Source: Cardinalis cardinalis (Eukaryota > Chordata > Aves > Passeriformes > Cardinalidae). From it: DNA of 64,000 bases. The notes under the pieces are model-generated. The model worked only from the letters and a program-made list of their open reading frames with translations. It was not told the DNA's origin and did not search any database. The position numbers and the translations under genes are program-made. Positions 22,601-35,370 of the stretch are shown here, one piece after another; the first letter of the stretch is position 1, and every line of letters starts with the position of its first letter. The stretch covers positions 56,550 to 120,549 of the forward strand of contig JACDOX010000561.1 in the NCBI GenBank assembly GCA_014549065.1, read 5' to 3'.

Positions 22601-25420
22601 ATCCTAGTGCTTCCCGGTACCCAGGGGAGCTGGAACGGGGCTGGAGCTGGGGTGGAGTTGGGAGTAGTAGCTTAATTATTTTTAGATTTTTTTTCCTGTG
22701 GGTTTGGGGGTGTCCTGTATAGGTTTTCTGCACATTAATCCTACTGTAGAAATGGGCTGAGCAATCTGAGATGGATTGCCCTGGGGCTGGTCCTGGGTCA
22801 AAAGCCTCAGTTTCCTCAGTGTCGTCAGCATCTGTGGGATGTGTCCTGACAGCTGAGCGTTGGCACGGGGCTGGAGCCCAGATCTCTGGGGCTTTGGCTT
22901 GGGAGCCCATCAGGGGTCACTGCCCATGCTGGTGGCAAAAAGCAAAAGATGCCCACGAATCTGCAGGAGTCTGCTGGTGCTTCCTTGGGTGGTTGGGGAC
23001 GGAGCAGGGATGAATCCAAGGCCATTGATCCAGCTACTGCAGGACCTGAGGTGATTCCCCACTTGGTTTTGGCTATTCTTTTGTGCCTCAGTTTCCCCAG
23101 TGATGGAGCTCAGAGCTGAGCTCAGCATGTCCAACCTGCCCCATTGCCAACATAATTCCTCCCTTTCAATCCTGTTTATCTCAGACCCTGGGCTCTCCCA
23201 GGTGGAAGGGATGGAGTAACTCTGCTGCTGTCTGGCTCCCACAGCAATTCCCCCTGGAGCCCTGAGAGCAGCCCTGATCCTCCAGGAACACGACTGGCTG
23301 CTGAGCCCCAAAACCAGGAGGAGCAGCCTAAAAAGTCTGGGCTGGAATAAGCTGGTGACTTAATGGGAACTTTCTCCTCCTGAAGTGACAGCTGCTTCTC
23401 CAGGTTGAGTTCTGGGATGGAGACATGAGGAAGGACCAGGGATGGGTAATGAAGGAAAGCCACTTGTGTGGCTTCTTCCCAAAGGATGGGATCTCCAAGA
23501 CAGTCATTGCCTTTGGTGTGGGATCTGGGGGCTGGGGTGGTTGTGGAGCACAGACTCGGTCTGCCAGGAACTGCTGCCTCCTGAGCAGCTGGGACGAGGG
23601 GTGAGGGTTTCATTTATTTGCATCTGGATTGCCACGGTATTTGTTTGCCTAAATTTTTCCCTGGCTTGTAGCCAGGCAAAATGCCACAGGCAACATTACC
23701 ACACTCCCTCCTGCTCTGGCTGTGAGGTAGATGAAGGCACCTTGGGTTTGGGACACTCACCCAGAGGGACTTTGGGGAGCTTTAAGGAAAAGCCTTTCCA
23801 GTCTCCTGGGATGGCCCCAGACTGCTGAGCATTGAGGTGGGTGTTTGCTGTCCCTGCAGTTGTACCCTGGGGAAATAAGCTGAGGACACTTTTCCCCTGG
23901 GCTTTTTGGATGGGATTTCAGTGTCACCTGTGCTGGAGTGTCTCTTCACTAGTGATGGCAACACTCCTGCCCAGCAAAGCACAGTGGTTTAGGTGGATGG
24001 GCAATATGGGACCATATCCCTGGTGCCACTGACATCCCTGCAGTGTCCAGGACAGGGATGTGCCAGAAGCCCCATAGGAACCATCAGCCCCATGTCCCCT
24101 CCCTGTGGGAGTCCCAAGGCTGATGATGGTGTTTTTGCCAGGACACACTGGTGTAGTCCAGCACAATCCCATATTGTTGTTGGAGCTGGTAGCTGTGGGA
24201 CAGACTGGGCCCCACAGGAGCTTGACAGAGCTTGGAGCTGGTCCCCAGGTGATGCTTAATAGGGCCAAAAGTGGGAGCAGGTGATGATGTCTTGGCTGTT
24301 GAGCAGGGGCTGACACCCCAAAGTGCAGCTAAGCAAAGGGACGAAGCCATTTCTTGGTTGGTTGTCTGCAGACGTGATGTTTTTGGGGCTGTAGTTCATA
24401 CCCAGCCATGACCCCTCACACCAGTGCATTGTCTGAAGGTCCTGGGACCTCCCCAAGCCCCAACTCCCTGGAACAGGGCTGTTTGCAGCATGACCCTGCT
24501 GGGCTGGGGAGGGCAGGAGCCTGGGTGATAACAGGACCTGGCTCTGCCACAGAGCTGTGAGTGAGTCACGTTGCTGTGACACNTACAGGAAAGCAGCTCC
24601 AGTGGTGGCAGGTTCCCAGCTCTCCAGGGTCAGNTTCTGAGGCTCCTTGGTAATTCTGGCTTTACAGGACACTGAGATTTAGTGCTTGGAAGCAAACTGT
24701 CTGGGATCAGGGTGGAAACTATGATGGCTGTGTCTGAAGCAATGGGAATTCAGAGCTTTTAACAGGACGTGCCACGTGCCACCCTTCTCTTTCTGCCTGT
24801 TAGGGAAACTGAGGCACAGGGAGGCACCACAGCCAGGCCCTGGGCTGCCCCTGCCCCCAGGGAAGCTCTTCCCAGCCAATTTCCAGTCTCCAACTGCCCT
24901 AACTGGGCCATCTGGCTCTTGTTCTCTGTCAGGCCTGCAGCCAAGATGCCCTGTCAGCTTTTTGTGCCTTATTTCTGTCCCTCCTAAAGCTGCTGCAGCA
25001 AGAAGAAAAAAAAAAAATAGGACCAAAATATCGATGGATTTGACATTTCCCCCCACTCCAGCTGAGTCACACTTACTTAGGGTTGGGCAGTAGCTGCCAA
25101 GCAGAGACCTCACCTGGTCTCACCACAAATTTCACAGCTCAAACGAAGGTTTTACATCAAATGGTGCTTCTTTGGGGCAAATCTGAATTCTGGGAATTGC
25201 TTCTGACCCTTCTGGGGGCTTAGGTCCCATATGTGACCACACCAGGAACTGTTTAAAGGGTCTGAAGGCACCAAGAGCCCAGGGAAATGCTGGCCCAGGG
25301 CTGGGAGAGCTTTGGCACCATTGTAGCTACATTTGGGGGCTTTGGTTTAGGCTGGTAAAACCAAATCACCACAAAGCCAGGCTAAGGAGAGAGACCTGGA
25401 GGAAGAGAATTCAACACCAG
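19650..25420. other. Intergenic stretch between convergent TMEM200B and EPB41
   Basis: No exon or RNA gene is recognised. A short compound (CTC)n/(TGTCTCC)n microsatellite sits at 22171-22235. The ORFs here are short and overlap on both strands. Both flanking genes are transcribed towards this stretch, so it should hold termination regions. Confidence 0.6.
22171..22235. repeat. CTC/TGTCTCC microsatellite
   Basis: Repeated TCTGTCTCCTC units run into an uninterrupted (CTC)n tract. The apparent poly-Ser (+) and poly-Arg (-) translations across it are repeat artefacts. Confidence 0.95.
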
Positions 25421-25441
25421 GGAGAGAATTTTGTTTGAAGA

Positions 25442-25447
25442 TTTATT
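25442..25447 (-). other. EPB41: EPB41 distal poly(A) signal AATAAA
   Basis: The + strand TTTATT reads AATAAA on the - strand in the context TTTTTCAATAAATCTTC. It is the last canonical hexamer before sequence that looks intergenic, so it is the best candidate for the distal end of EPB41 mRNA. Confidence 0.55.
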
Positions 25448-27253
25448 GAAAAATGCAGTACAAGAAGCAATACTGAACACTTAGGTCTGCCTAAACACTA
25501 TGGCAACTTTCCCTTTGATTCACTATGAAAATCCAAAATAACAGCTCCCATCACTAGTTGATCTAGAAAGTTTTGCCAACTTTAAAAGTTCCTATTTTTA
25601 TAAAGAGTTGTAAATGCCTAATCTAGACAATTCACAATTGCCTTAAAAAATTTTTACAAAGCTCCTTCATCTTCTTAACTAAATAATTTTTTTTGTTTTG
25701 TTTTTTACAAGTTTCATCTCTAAGACTGGGACACTACCACCTCTTAAGGTAATTGTACAATTAGGAAAATCAGCAAACCACAGTTTATTAAAATCAGAAA
25801 TCAGTCAGTCCTTTGCTAACACATCTCTGTTGGTCAGGGANTCCTATTGGGCAACCGGAGCTGCCATTCCATTTTCATGGAGAACAAGAGCTCCTTGCCT
25901 TCCTTTCTATAAAAACATTCATTCATATATAAATAGCTTCCATATAATGCATATTATACAATCAAGACAGTCTCTGGGTGAATTTGTGGAGTGGGAAGAG
26001 CTGGGAACATTCATATAAATAGACCTTACTTAGCTGGTTTGTCCCTAGAGCTGACACAGCATGCTCAGAGCCAAGGATTTTAAATCCCACCAGAGGTAGA
26101 AGGGAAGTGGGCAGCCCCACCATGGCCTTGGCTGAGGGTGAGAGAAGCTTCTTCTGCTTTTAACTTGTATCTTCTTCCCAGGCTCCTGGGCTCGGGCACT
26201 GTGTTGGCAGGAGTGGGGCTGGAAACCCCTGAGGTTAGACAGCAGGTGATGGCAAAGGGCACATGAGGCCATGACTTGTTTGAATTACTCCAGGAGAAGC
26301 AAGAACTCAGCAGGGGGAAGTGTGAAAATGGAAAACAGCCACCCAAAATCCAAGGAAAAAATAAAAATAGGGTTGTTCTAGTCTACAGGCCCTTTAACAA
26401 GGGACATCTGCAGCAACAGTGAGCACATCCTTTTGGAAAGGAACCACCTCTCCTGCCAGCAGGCTTCTCACCCAGAAATCCCCTGCTTGGGGTGTTTTGT
26501 CCCACTCATCGTGCTCCGGGCACGTGACACACCAAGGGAACACCCATGGACCACATTCCCCTAAACTCTCCTGACAGCCAAGTGCCTTTAAGTGCTATGG
26601 ACAAACTTAATTTATCATGTTGGCTGTGCCTGGTAAAGCCCAGAAATCCTCTCAGCCACTGCTCCGTGTGCCCCTTCACTCTTCAGGTGTCTGCAAGCGA
26701 GATGGAGGGACTGAGCGGCAAAGAACTCAATTTCCAGAAAAAGGACAGTGACAGAGGGTGCTCAGCATGATGGGTGTTTAAGGCAAGCATTACCCAACTA
26801 AGCTGAGGACAGCAGAGACACAGGCCTCTTCCAGGGCCTGCGTGGCAGAATAAGGAAGGGCTTTTCAGACATGGATAGGAAGACCTAATCTCTGCACTAT
26901 AGCCCAGGACTCCCTAAATCCCCAGAGCAGGATGCCCTGAGGGAGGCAGAGCGTCCCGGGAGGGAAACCTGCACCAGAGCAGTCCAGAGGCAGCTGCTGG
27001 CACGGCCAGGCTGGAGGCTGAGCAGGACCCAGGGCCAGCAAGGCTCAAAGAGAGCAAAATCCAGCAGCTCCAGCCGAGTCTCCAATCAATACTGACAGCT
27101 TAATTAAAATTGCACCTGAAGCTGAGAAGCTGTACCAGCCCCAGTGTAGTTCCAGGGCTGGCTGCGGCTAAACAGTGGAGTTGTTCCAGCCTGAGCAAAA
27201 TCCAGTGACTTTTGAAATACATTATTCAAATTTAAAACTGGAGAGCTTTTCTC

Positions 27254-27259
27254 TTTATT
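27254..27259 (-). other. EPB41: EPB41 possible internal poly(A) signal
   Basis: An AATAAA on the - strand in the context GGCAATAAAGAGAAAAGC lies about 2.5 kb after the stop codon. It could serve as a proximal poly(A) site, giving a shorter 3' UTR. Confidence 0.35.
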
Positions 27260-29029
27260 GCCATTTTTCTCCCATCCTCACCTGAGGAGCAGAGCACTCC
27301 TTGCCCTCAGCTACCATTGTGCCACACTAGATATATATATTTATATATAAATATATATGTATATTTATACATGAAAAGAAAAATCACAACCTCAAGTGGA
27401 CTAAAGTGTTCACAAGTGTCTGGGCAGACTCTTTACAGAGCTTGGTTGGTTTTTTGCTTCTTGAATTTAAATGGTGGAAGGACAAACCAGGCAAGAACAT
27501 TCCCAGGAAGCTTAGAGAGCAGAAATGGGAGCACATCCAGCCCCTGAAATCATGTTTTTGCATCACCCTCTCTGTGCTGGAGATGGCCCTGGGGGTCTGT
27601 AAGCTCAGCCTCAAGATTCAGACAATCACCCTGATATTTCATTCCAGCAAGGGGGTCATGAAGCCAAATCCAGACCCGCAGGCCAGTGTGGAAGAGGGAA
27701 TGTCAACACTTCCCATGTGGTTTGGCTCTTTCACAATCAGCAACACCTGACACCTCCTAAAATTCCTTGTTCAGCCTCTCCAAATACAGCTTGCAGGCCT
27801 AGGAAGGATTGTCTAAAGGAATTTAAATTAAATGCTAGTAGGATACACGCTCTGAGAGATGGGTAATGTGTTCAGCTTTAAATAGCACTGTGAGGGGAGG
27901 GAAAAAACCCAACCCATGACTTACAAAAAAAAAACCAAAAAACCCCTCCGTAATTTAAAAATCATGAACACAAACAAGTGAAAAACTATGACATTGAAAA
28001 GCTCAGTTCCTGTGAATGCTGCACAAGCCTACCTTAATAGCATCCCGAGTCCAAACACCTTAAACACACGCTTCTAAGGGCTTTTTAATTTAATGGCATC
28101 TAGAAAACACAAANAGGTGGGGAGCACTCGGCAGAGACACACGGGAAGAAGGCGAGATGCTATCCTCTTAAAGCTCTAAAATTCACAGTATAAGATACTT
28201 TAAGCAACTTCCAGTATTCCTTAAATCTAGTCAACTATTCAGATGTGTGCACAGGCTACACCACAAAACCCTACTGTGATCACACATCAGGGCTGGAACC
28301 CAGTGGGGAGGGAGCTCAGAGCAGCCCAGGGATCGCAGCGGGGCTGGAGCTCCACAGAGCTACAAAAATAATCTAGAGGCAATTGGAAATGCTGCACAAA
28401 GTCGGACTCTTTAAACTGACTCTCCTGGAAGAAGGACCCATGGCTTTGTGAAGGCGCACACAGAGCCCGCAGCGGGAACATGCACGGAACAGCTCCGTTA
28501 TCCCTGACGAGGCAGAGGGAATACAAGTTAAAACAGGGAGCCCTGGAGCCCTGTGAAGTGAGATTCTGTGTCTGAAGAGGCTTTGCGTGAGAGGGAATGC
28601 AAAACTGAAAACCTGTAAAAAATACCAGAAATATTTTAGAAGTTAGAAATATGGCATATTTCTGTTGCGATAGATATAAAAAAACCCCAACAAAACAAAA
28701 CCCTATATCCAGTAGGATCTAGTGGACTCTGGAAAAATCTCAAGTAAAATGTCAAAGCGCAACTCTTAATAAATGATATGAATGTCTCTGAGTGTCAAGT
28801 CTGAAATCCGAGGTCTTTGTGCTCCAGGTAGTTTCTTGGTAGTTTTGCTGGGTTTCTTTTTCCTGGTGTTGTCGTGGGCAGGAACGTTTCCTAGCAAGAG
28901 AGGAAGACAGTACGTTGCACCAACAGCAGCATGCTGGAAAAGACAGGAATATGCCTCCCTGAAGTGGATGGGAATTGAAGCTGGATGAGTTACCACCAGA
29001 GGCAGGTGAGAGGTGCCTAAAGGGGGTCC

Positions 29030-29315
29030 AGGAGAGTGACTTTGCACAAGGGTCTGGAGCAACAGGACAAGAATACCAGAGGGCAGGGTTAGATGGGATA
29101 TTGGAAAGGAATTTTTCTCTGGGGGGGTGGTGAGACCCTGGCACAGGATGCTTAGAGAAGCTGTGGCTGCCCCTGGATCCCTGGAAGTGTCCAAGGCCAG
29201 GCTGGACAGCGTATGGAGCATCTTGGGACAGTACAAGGTGCCCCTGCCCATGGGGTGGGACTGGATGAACTTTACAGTCCCATCCAATCCAAACGATTCC
29301 AGGATTCTGTGATCA
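29030..29315 (+). mobile_element. CR1 LINE 3'-end fragment within the EPB41 3' UTR
   Basis: Diagnostic lines are CCTGGCACAGGATGCTTAGA, GGCTGCCCCTGGATCCCTGG, GTGCCCCTGCCCATGG and the end ATTCCAGGATTCTGTGATCA. It is antisense to EPB41. Confidence 0.85.
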
Positions 29316-29784
29316 GTGGCATGGGGCAGGATGGCCTTTAAAGCACTGAGGTACACCCAGAGCTCCTGGATTCCTTCAGCAGCTCCTTCCCAAACTTATA
29401 AAATTTGCAGAAAATGCGATTTCCAGGCAAGCTTGGGGTCCACCTTGAGGGTTACTGGGCACTGATGTGGGCANGGGTCTATGTGCCACCTACAGCTGCT
29501 CCATGTGCTCCCAGCACATCATGGATATTTGGAAAGGCAAAGCAGCCTCATGCCAGGAGCTGTGTAGCTTTTAACCCACTTGGGCTCATTTCCACAGGAT
29601 TAGTCTGTCTGTGACTGCCTCATCAGCCTCCATGGATCTAACAGGAAGAAGCATGAGCAGGACTCAGCAGAGAACAATGATCATTTTACTTCAACTCTGA
29701 CCCTATTTACCCAAATCTCCTGTGCACTGAGATCAGTCACCCCCTGCCCCCACTCGTGGTGATGCCTCTACTCACAGAGCCCAA

Positions 29785-29883
29785 TTACTCCTCTGCAATC
29801 TCTGTCTCCTGGTGCACAACCACTTTGGTCACCGACATGTCTGGGTGCTGCTCCTTAGCAGCCTTGATCGCCTGTGCCAGGAC
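29785..29883 (-). CDS. EPB41: EPB41 last coding exon (CTD end and stop)
   Basis: The 99-nt coding part follows a CCCTCAG acceptor and encodes 32 residues, ending in KVVVHQETEIAEE and TAA. It contains KEQHPDMSVTKVVVHQ, a near-exact match to the end of mammalian 4.1R (which ends EIADE). This is the end of the 22-24 kDa C-terminal domain, which in mammalian 4.1R binds NuMA, among other partners. It joins in phase 0 to the exon at 31368-31448 (DVDHDQ, then VLAQAIK). Confidence 0.97.
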   Translation of the reverse strand, partial: VLAQAIKAAKEQHPDMSVTKVVVHQETEIAEE

Positions 29884-30009
29884 CTGAGGGACAGCACAGG
29901 AGAGCACAGGTTAGAGCACGTCAGAGTGTCAGAGCATGGCACCCACCAAGGACACAAGAACCTTCTTCTAACTCCAGAGTGTAAAAAAGTAAAGTAGATG
30001 CACTTGATA

Positions 30010-30485
30010 GAATTATAGGAAAATTACAATTGCGAGTTGGGAGGGACTCACAGGGATCATCCAGTCCACTCCAGGCCCTGCCCAGAATCCCCAACAACCC
30101 CATCTTGGGCATCCCTGGAGCACTGTCCAAAGGCTCCTGGGCATCCCTGGCAGCCTCGGGGCCGTGCCCATTCCCTGGGCAGCCTGGGCAGTGCCCAGCA
30201 CCCTCTGGGGGAAGAACCTTGCCCTGAGCTCCAGTCTAAACCTCCTCTATCACAGGGAGCAGAGGTCGGAGCGGCCCCTCGGGAGGAGCTGCAGCCCTTG
30301 CCCAGCCTTGCCCTCAGTGTCCTCTGCTCCAGCTGAACACAGCGAGTGCCCTCAGTCACCCCCTCTATGGCCCTTCCTGATCCTTCACCATCTCCAGAGC
30401 TTCCTTTGGAATCTCTCTTAATTGTTTTAGGTCTTAAATTGTGGTGCCCAACACTGCCCCCAGGACTTCAGCCACACACTTNGGT
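30010..30485 (-). mobile_element. CR1 LINE fragment, reverse orientation
   Basis: It runs from GAATTATAGGAAAATTACAA through GGACTCACAGGGATCATCCAG, GGCAGCCTGGGCAGTGCCCA and CTTGCCCTGAGCTCCAGTCT to TCTTAAATTGTGGTGCCCAA and CCCCAGGACTTCAGCC. This order is a CR1 3' end read backwards. At nearly 480 bases it is the longest CR1 piece in the window. Confidence 0.88.
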
Positions 30486-31073
30486 GACTTTTAGTGCTAT
30501 TACATTATCTCTGAAAGGAAAAGCACTACTCGAAGAACACACCCATCTCTCCACTGCCCCATGGCATAAGATGGTTGAGAGCGTTTAAGCATAACCTGCT
30601 TATTCTTCCAGCAAGTGTGATAGGCACATCTCAGACATTTTCTGGTGGAGTTAATAAACTAGATCTTGTCATAAGAATATTTTCCACCCCCATGATACTT
30701 GTGACTAAATTTAAATTCAAAGTATAATTCTCTGATGACAAAATCATCACTTCCAACACATGCAAGAGGCCAACGAGGCTGAGTCATCAGAAAGGTTTCA
30801 TATAAAGCCAAAGAGATGCTACATAGGTGCTGAGTGCTCTGAAATTACTTCTGGCACTACAGAATAGCAATAGTGCTTCAAAGTTATGGGAAAAGGAATG
30901 CAGATCAGCCAGATGTCAAGGAAAACTTTTATTTCACACTTTTATGGATTTTTTTAAAAAGCCTACAACTGTCTGAAACAATTCTGGAATCAAAACTTTG
31001 CTGCTCATCAGTTTCAGAATAGAATTCAGCTTTCCTGGCTCAGATGCTTAATGTCAAAAGGAACTTATTACTG

Positions 31074-31235
31074 TTATAGAATCATGGAATGCCTTGGTTG
31101 GAAATGGATCTAAACCCTCATCCCATTCCACCCCTTGCCATGGGCAGGGACACCTTCCACTAGACCAGGTTGCTTTAAGCCCTGTCCAACCTGGCCTTGA
31201 ACATTTACAGGGATAGAGCAGCCACAATTTATAAA
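31074..31235 (-). mobile_element. CR1 LINE 3'-end fragment, reverse orientation
   Basis: It begins with TATAGAATCATGGAATGCCT and continues with GGGCAGGGACACCTTCCAC, TAGACCAGGTTGCTTTAAGC and CCTGTCCAACCTGGCCTTGA. It lies in the intron immediately downstream (transcript sense) of the 81-nt CTD exon. Confidence 0.88.
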
Positions 31236-31367
31236 AATATGAACTTTCATCTCTATCCCAGTAAAATTTCCCTGGTTCATTTTTTGGTGACACTGTCTTT
31301 GAACAGGCATCCTGACTGATATTTGCCAGCTCTGGGAAATTCTTTTGGATCGTATCCATACTCCTAC

Positions 31368-31448
31368 CTGGTCATGGTCTACATCTGCATCTCCCGTGAT
31401 GACAATCCTCTTCTCAATCCGTGTCTCTGAAATGCCACCTTTCACAGT
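31368..31448 (-). CDS. EPB41: EPB41 exon 20 (CTD)
   Basis: An 81-nt, phase 0-0 exon encodes 27 residues (TVKGGISETRIEKRIVITGD, then ADVDHDQ). The acceptor is CTCTAG and the donor CAG|GTAGGA. The peptide matches mammalian 4.1R with one conservative change (DADVD for DADID). It is a core part of the 4.1 C-terminal domain. Confidence 0.97.
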
Positions 31449-31893
31449 CTAGAGCAGAAGGAAAAGCTGCTGTTAGTGTAAAAGTGCAGAGGCGTTTCAG
31501 CTCACTGGGGCTGCCTGTCTAAAGACGGTATCCAAAAATAGTGTCACCAAATTGTACCTGGCATTAGAGTCACAGGGGAAACTGCTGCTGCTCAAGGAAA
31601 AACTGTCAAAGAGTTATTTTTTATACCTGAGCCAGGGAAGAGCTTCTCCTCACAGGACAGCTCTTCCTGCTGTCCCCCACAGGACAGTCAGAGTCCATGT
31701 CCAGACTGTGCTGCAATTAATGCACAATCCACAGATTTAACACAGGCAAAACTGAACCCTTCATGCTTTGCTCCATGTACTAATCATGTATTTGAAAGGA
31801 CCTTCCAAAAACTTTTTTTCCTCTCACTCATCCCTGCTCATCTCTCCATCAGGCTGTAGGCTGAATTGGTGTTTTGGTGCTCCCTGGTGTTAC

Positions 31894-31995
31894 CTTGGTG
31901 ATCTGGGTGGTGGTGGTACTGCTGGTGGTTTCTGAAGTGATGGTCTGTGCAGTCAGCAGGATGCCAGGGTCTAAATCCCCATTGCCACCATCTGT
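31894..31995 (-). CDS. EPB41: EPB41 exon 19 (CTD)
   Basis: A 102-nt, phase 0-0 exon encodes 34 residues including GDLDPGILLTAQTITSETTS and STTTTQITK. The acceptor is GTCCCACAG and the donor AAG|GTAACA. A second AG four bases downstream (ACAGACAG) is less likely because it would break the frame. It matches the mammalian 4.1R CTD. Confidence 0.96.
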
Positions 31996-33054
31996 CTGTG
32001 GGACACAAGAACAGGCCATCAGTCCCTGAGCAGTGAGGACAGAAGCAAAGGCTCCACATCACCAGAGCCAGATAGAGGATAATCTGAGGACAGCAGCTCC
32101 ATCANGCACAAGACACAAGTCTGCCTTGGTGCACAAGAGCTGGGCAAGTCTCTGAAAGCTCAAAGTCCCTATGCTTTAAGGCTGGAAAAGCACAGATCCT
32201 TCAGGGAGGAGCTGTGACACCCCTCAGACCAGGGGCACTGGGGACGTACCCAAATCTGAGCATGCTGCTGGCCCTGCAGTGCTGGTCATACCACCCATGC
32301 CTGAACCATGACAGAAGACCAACACAGACACTGATCCCAAATTCCACCTGCCTGCATCCATGGAGATCAACAAAGCCAAGAGCACAATCTTATCCAGAAG
32401 GTAATTGTCACNCTTCCTCCTTCCTGACAACACCTTGCACATCCCTCACTTCATGCTCTGCAGAAGCAAAGACCATCCAGATATTTTCTGAAACAGGAAT
32501 AAATTTTGGAGCTGGTTCTTGGATTTCATCCTGCCTGACTCAACCAGTCAAGTCTGCCAAAAATCCCAAATGAAGTCATCCTGGCCAGCTCATCCTGGCT
32601 GTGCTGTCCATGTCCACATTGGGCAGCGTCCTTGCTCAGCATTGGGACAATATCTGGAATTACCACAAGGTGGGACCATTTTCCACAGTGTGGAAGAGAT
32701 CTCATGGTACATCACATCCTGTGCACACGTGGCCGACTGATCGCAGCCCTGGAGATCACTTTTCCTTTCCATTTCCCAGTTACAGCAAAACTCATCCATT
32801 CACCTACACACTTGCTGAAAGCCAGGGCAATGCTCACCACCATTGTCTGAATGATCTCTCAGGTGCTGCAGTTGGGAGGGTGCTGAGCAGCCACAGCATT
32901 CCTTAGGAATCCCAGATTATACAATCACGAGATTCCTGCATCCATAACAACATCCCACAGTCACTTCATTGGAATAGGAGAGCACAGGCTTCTGATGACA
33001 ACCACAGTGATGCCAAAGCCAAGCTGACACAGGCTCCAAAATTTCAAATACATG

Positions 33055-33450
33055 AAAAAAAGCTGGGAGGGATGGGGGTGTTCAGTCTGGAGAAGAGAAG
33101 GCTTTGGGAGACCTTATAGCCCTTTCAGGGCCTAAAGAGGCTCCAGAAGAGCTGGAGAGGGACTNGGGACAAGGCATGGAGGGACAGGACACAGGGAATG
33201 NCTCCCACTGCCAGAGGACAGGGATGGATGGGATCTTGGGCAGGAATTGTTCCCTGGGAGGGTGGGCAGGCCCTGGCACAGGTGCCCAGAGCAGCTGGGG
33301 CTGCCCCTGGATCCCTGGAAGTGTCTGAGGTTGGACAGGGCTTGGAGCAGTCTGGGATAGTGGAAGGTGTCCCTGCCCATGGCAGAGGGCTAGAACTGGA
33401 TGAACTCTTAGGTTCCTTCCACCCCAAAGCATCCTGCCAGTCTGTGATTA
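33055..33450 (+). mobile_element. CR1 LINE 3'-end fragment
   Basis: It contains GGTGTTCAGTCTGGAGAAGAG, AGGCTCCAGAAGAGCTGGAG, CCCTGGATCCCTGGAAGTGT, GGTGTCCCTGCCCATGG and a weak terminal TCTGTGATTA. It lies in the EPB41 intron between exons 18 and 19, antisense to the gene. Confidence 0.88.
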
Positions 33451-34027
33451 AAATCTGTTTTAGACTGAGGATTAATTTTAACCTCTGCAATTAATCCATA
33501 CCTGCATATCCTCTGCTTTGTAATACTGCTCCACTAAGATTTTTACTTTCCAGTCACCACATACCCACTGAGGTTGCATTTTATACAGAACATTTAGTGT
33601 TTAACAACCATTTCAGTTTTGAAACCTAAGGATGACCAAATGATTTATAAACCAAGTTCTGAAGAGGCATAAACACCCTCCTCAGATCTGGGAAAACAAG
33701 ACAAGGCATTTATTGCAGAAAAAAGGCCAACTCAGGTTAACTTTGTACAGAGAGAGCCACATCCTGAAGCCACCAGTGGCTGAAGATAAACTCTGTTTGC
33801 AAGCACATCTTGAAAAAATAATTACTCTTCAGGGATAGCAAAACCACTGCTCCTCTAGAAATACCAGATGCACCTGGAAAGAGTGTCCACAGCATCAGTT
33901 AACGCCTGTGCTGCACCCAGACATGCAGAGACAGGCAGGTGCTGCTGTCTCATCCTGAGGATTCGGAAACAAAATGTTTACTTGGGTTTAATTAAGCCCC
34001 TAGGAAACTCATCAGAACACACCTTAC

Positions 34028-34156
34028 CTGTGCAGCTTCGTAGGTGATGGTCTTTGTCTCTGTGTGGACAATAGGGACTTCCTTTGTGGGAATTTCACTT
34101 TTGACAGCGCTGGACACGTCAGAGATGGTGACAGTCTGTGTCTTCACCAGCGGCGG
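34028..34156 (-). CDS. EPB41: EPB41 exon 18 (CTD start)
   Basis: A 129-nt, phase 0-0 exon encodes 43 residues starting PPLVKTQTVTISDVSSAVKS and ending THTITYEAAQ-like KTITYEAAQ. The acceptor is TCTCACAG and the donor CAG|GTAAGG. Mammalian 4.1R has PPLVKTQTVTISD followed by NANAVKSEIPTK, so the only clear local difference is VSSAV for NANAV. It opens the conserved C-terminal domain. Confidence 0.97.
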
Positions 34157-35370
34157 CTGTGAGACAGGGTTAAAAACATCTTGTAAACAGCCAGTTCCCA
34201 TCTCCACATCCTGACTGGGCTGCTGGCAAGTGTTCTGACACTGATCTGATAAAAGTACTGTGGGAAACAAGGTCAGCCTGGAAATCTTTGGGTTTAAGTC
34301 TCTGGAACACCATACTGCTCTGAGGGCAGTGATCAGGTATGAGGATTAGACAGGCAGCAAAATCCTCCAGCCCTTCCCCACTTCCTCTTCCCCTCCCCCA
34401 GCTTCCTCTGGTCAGCCCAAACCAGGTATTAAGGGTTTAATGGGTGTGTCACAACACCACAGATGCTGCCTCCACTGATTCTTAACTCTCTAATTACCAG
34501 AAGCTCATTGCCAGTTGCTAAGAGAAGATGACCCTCATCTGGTGATGCCAGTGTCAGGATTACACCAGCCCTGGGCACACAAGGACTTTATCACAGTTGA
34601 GCAGCTTTATCCTGACCTCAAGAGTAACACTGCATTATGAAAAATCCTCATCAGATCTTTAACTTTTATTAAATCAATGTCAGATAAAACAGGAAGAAAA
34701 ATAAGGGTGGAGAGAAATCAGTTGTTCCAACACCTGATGATTATCCAGAAGAAGACAGAGTGAGTTCAGAGCCAGTGCTTTCCCAGAGGGCTCGATTTCT
34801 GCCACCATCCCCAACCCTGCCAGATGCCACTGTGATCATTAGCGGGGAACAGGCATCTGTTGAATCAAAAGCAACATCAACACTGAAGCAGGCAAAAATC
34901 CTCCCACAGTGGGGAGCACAAAGGGGCACACTGGACAGCACCTCAAATTTGCTCTGCTGTGCTGAGAGTCAGCTGCCAGTCCAGCTGGGGCCAGCAAAAT
35001 CCTTAAGGAGCTAAAATTACACAATTTTTGAGCCTAAATATTGCCTTTTCGTGGGAGTGCCACAGGATGCTTCAATCCAAGAAGAACAAAAGGGCATTGC
35101 ACTGTGGCAACTGTATTTCGTGCAAAGATAAATTGAGAGGGAATCGTATTTAATGCAAAGACAAATTGACAGTGGCTCGTATTTAATTCAAAGATAAATT
35201 GAGAGGGGCTTATTGCACTGCGGGAGATTCACCGGCTCATTAGCTCCAAGCACGAGTCCAAGCCAAGCAAACCCAACTCCTGTGTAGGTCTGTGGGATCT
35301 GCTTGCTGCAGTGTTTGGGTTCCCCTCCAAAGGTTGCCAGGGTGTGGGGTGCAAGAGCTGGGCTCACTAC

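Larger units (their letters stand above)
25425..29784 (-). other. EPB41: EPB41 3' UTR, about 4.4 kb
   Basis: It runs from the base after the EPB41 stop codon (TAA, 29785-29787 on the - strand) to a canonical AATAAA read on the - strand at 25442-25447. An internal AATAAA at 27254-27259 could give a shorter form. Much of it is AT-rich with no reading frame, as expected for a long vertebrate 3' UTR. A CR1 fragment (29030-29315) lies inside it. The extent is inferred from the poly(A) signals; an unseen intron in the UTR cannot be ruled out. Confidence 0.6.

Noticed and set aside
30037..30359. Proline-rich ORFs on both strands
   Set aside because: They are translations of a reversed CR1 3' end, which lies outside the CR1 coding region.
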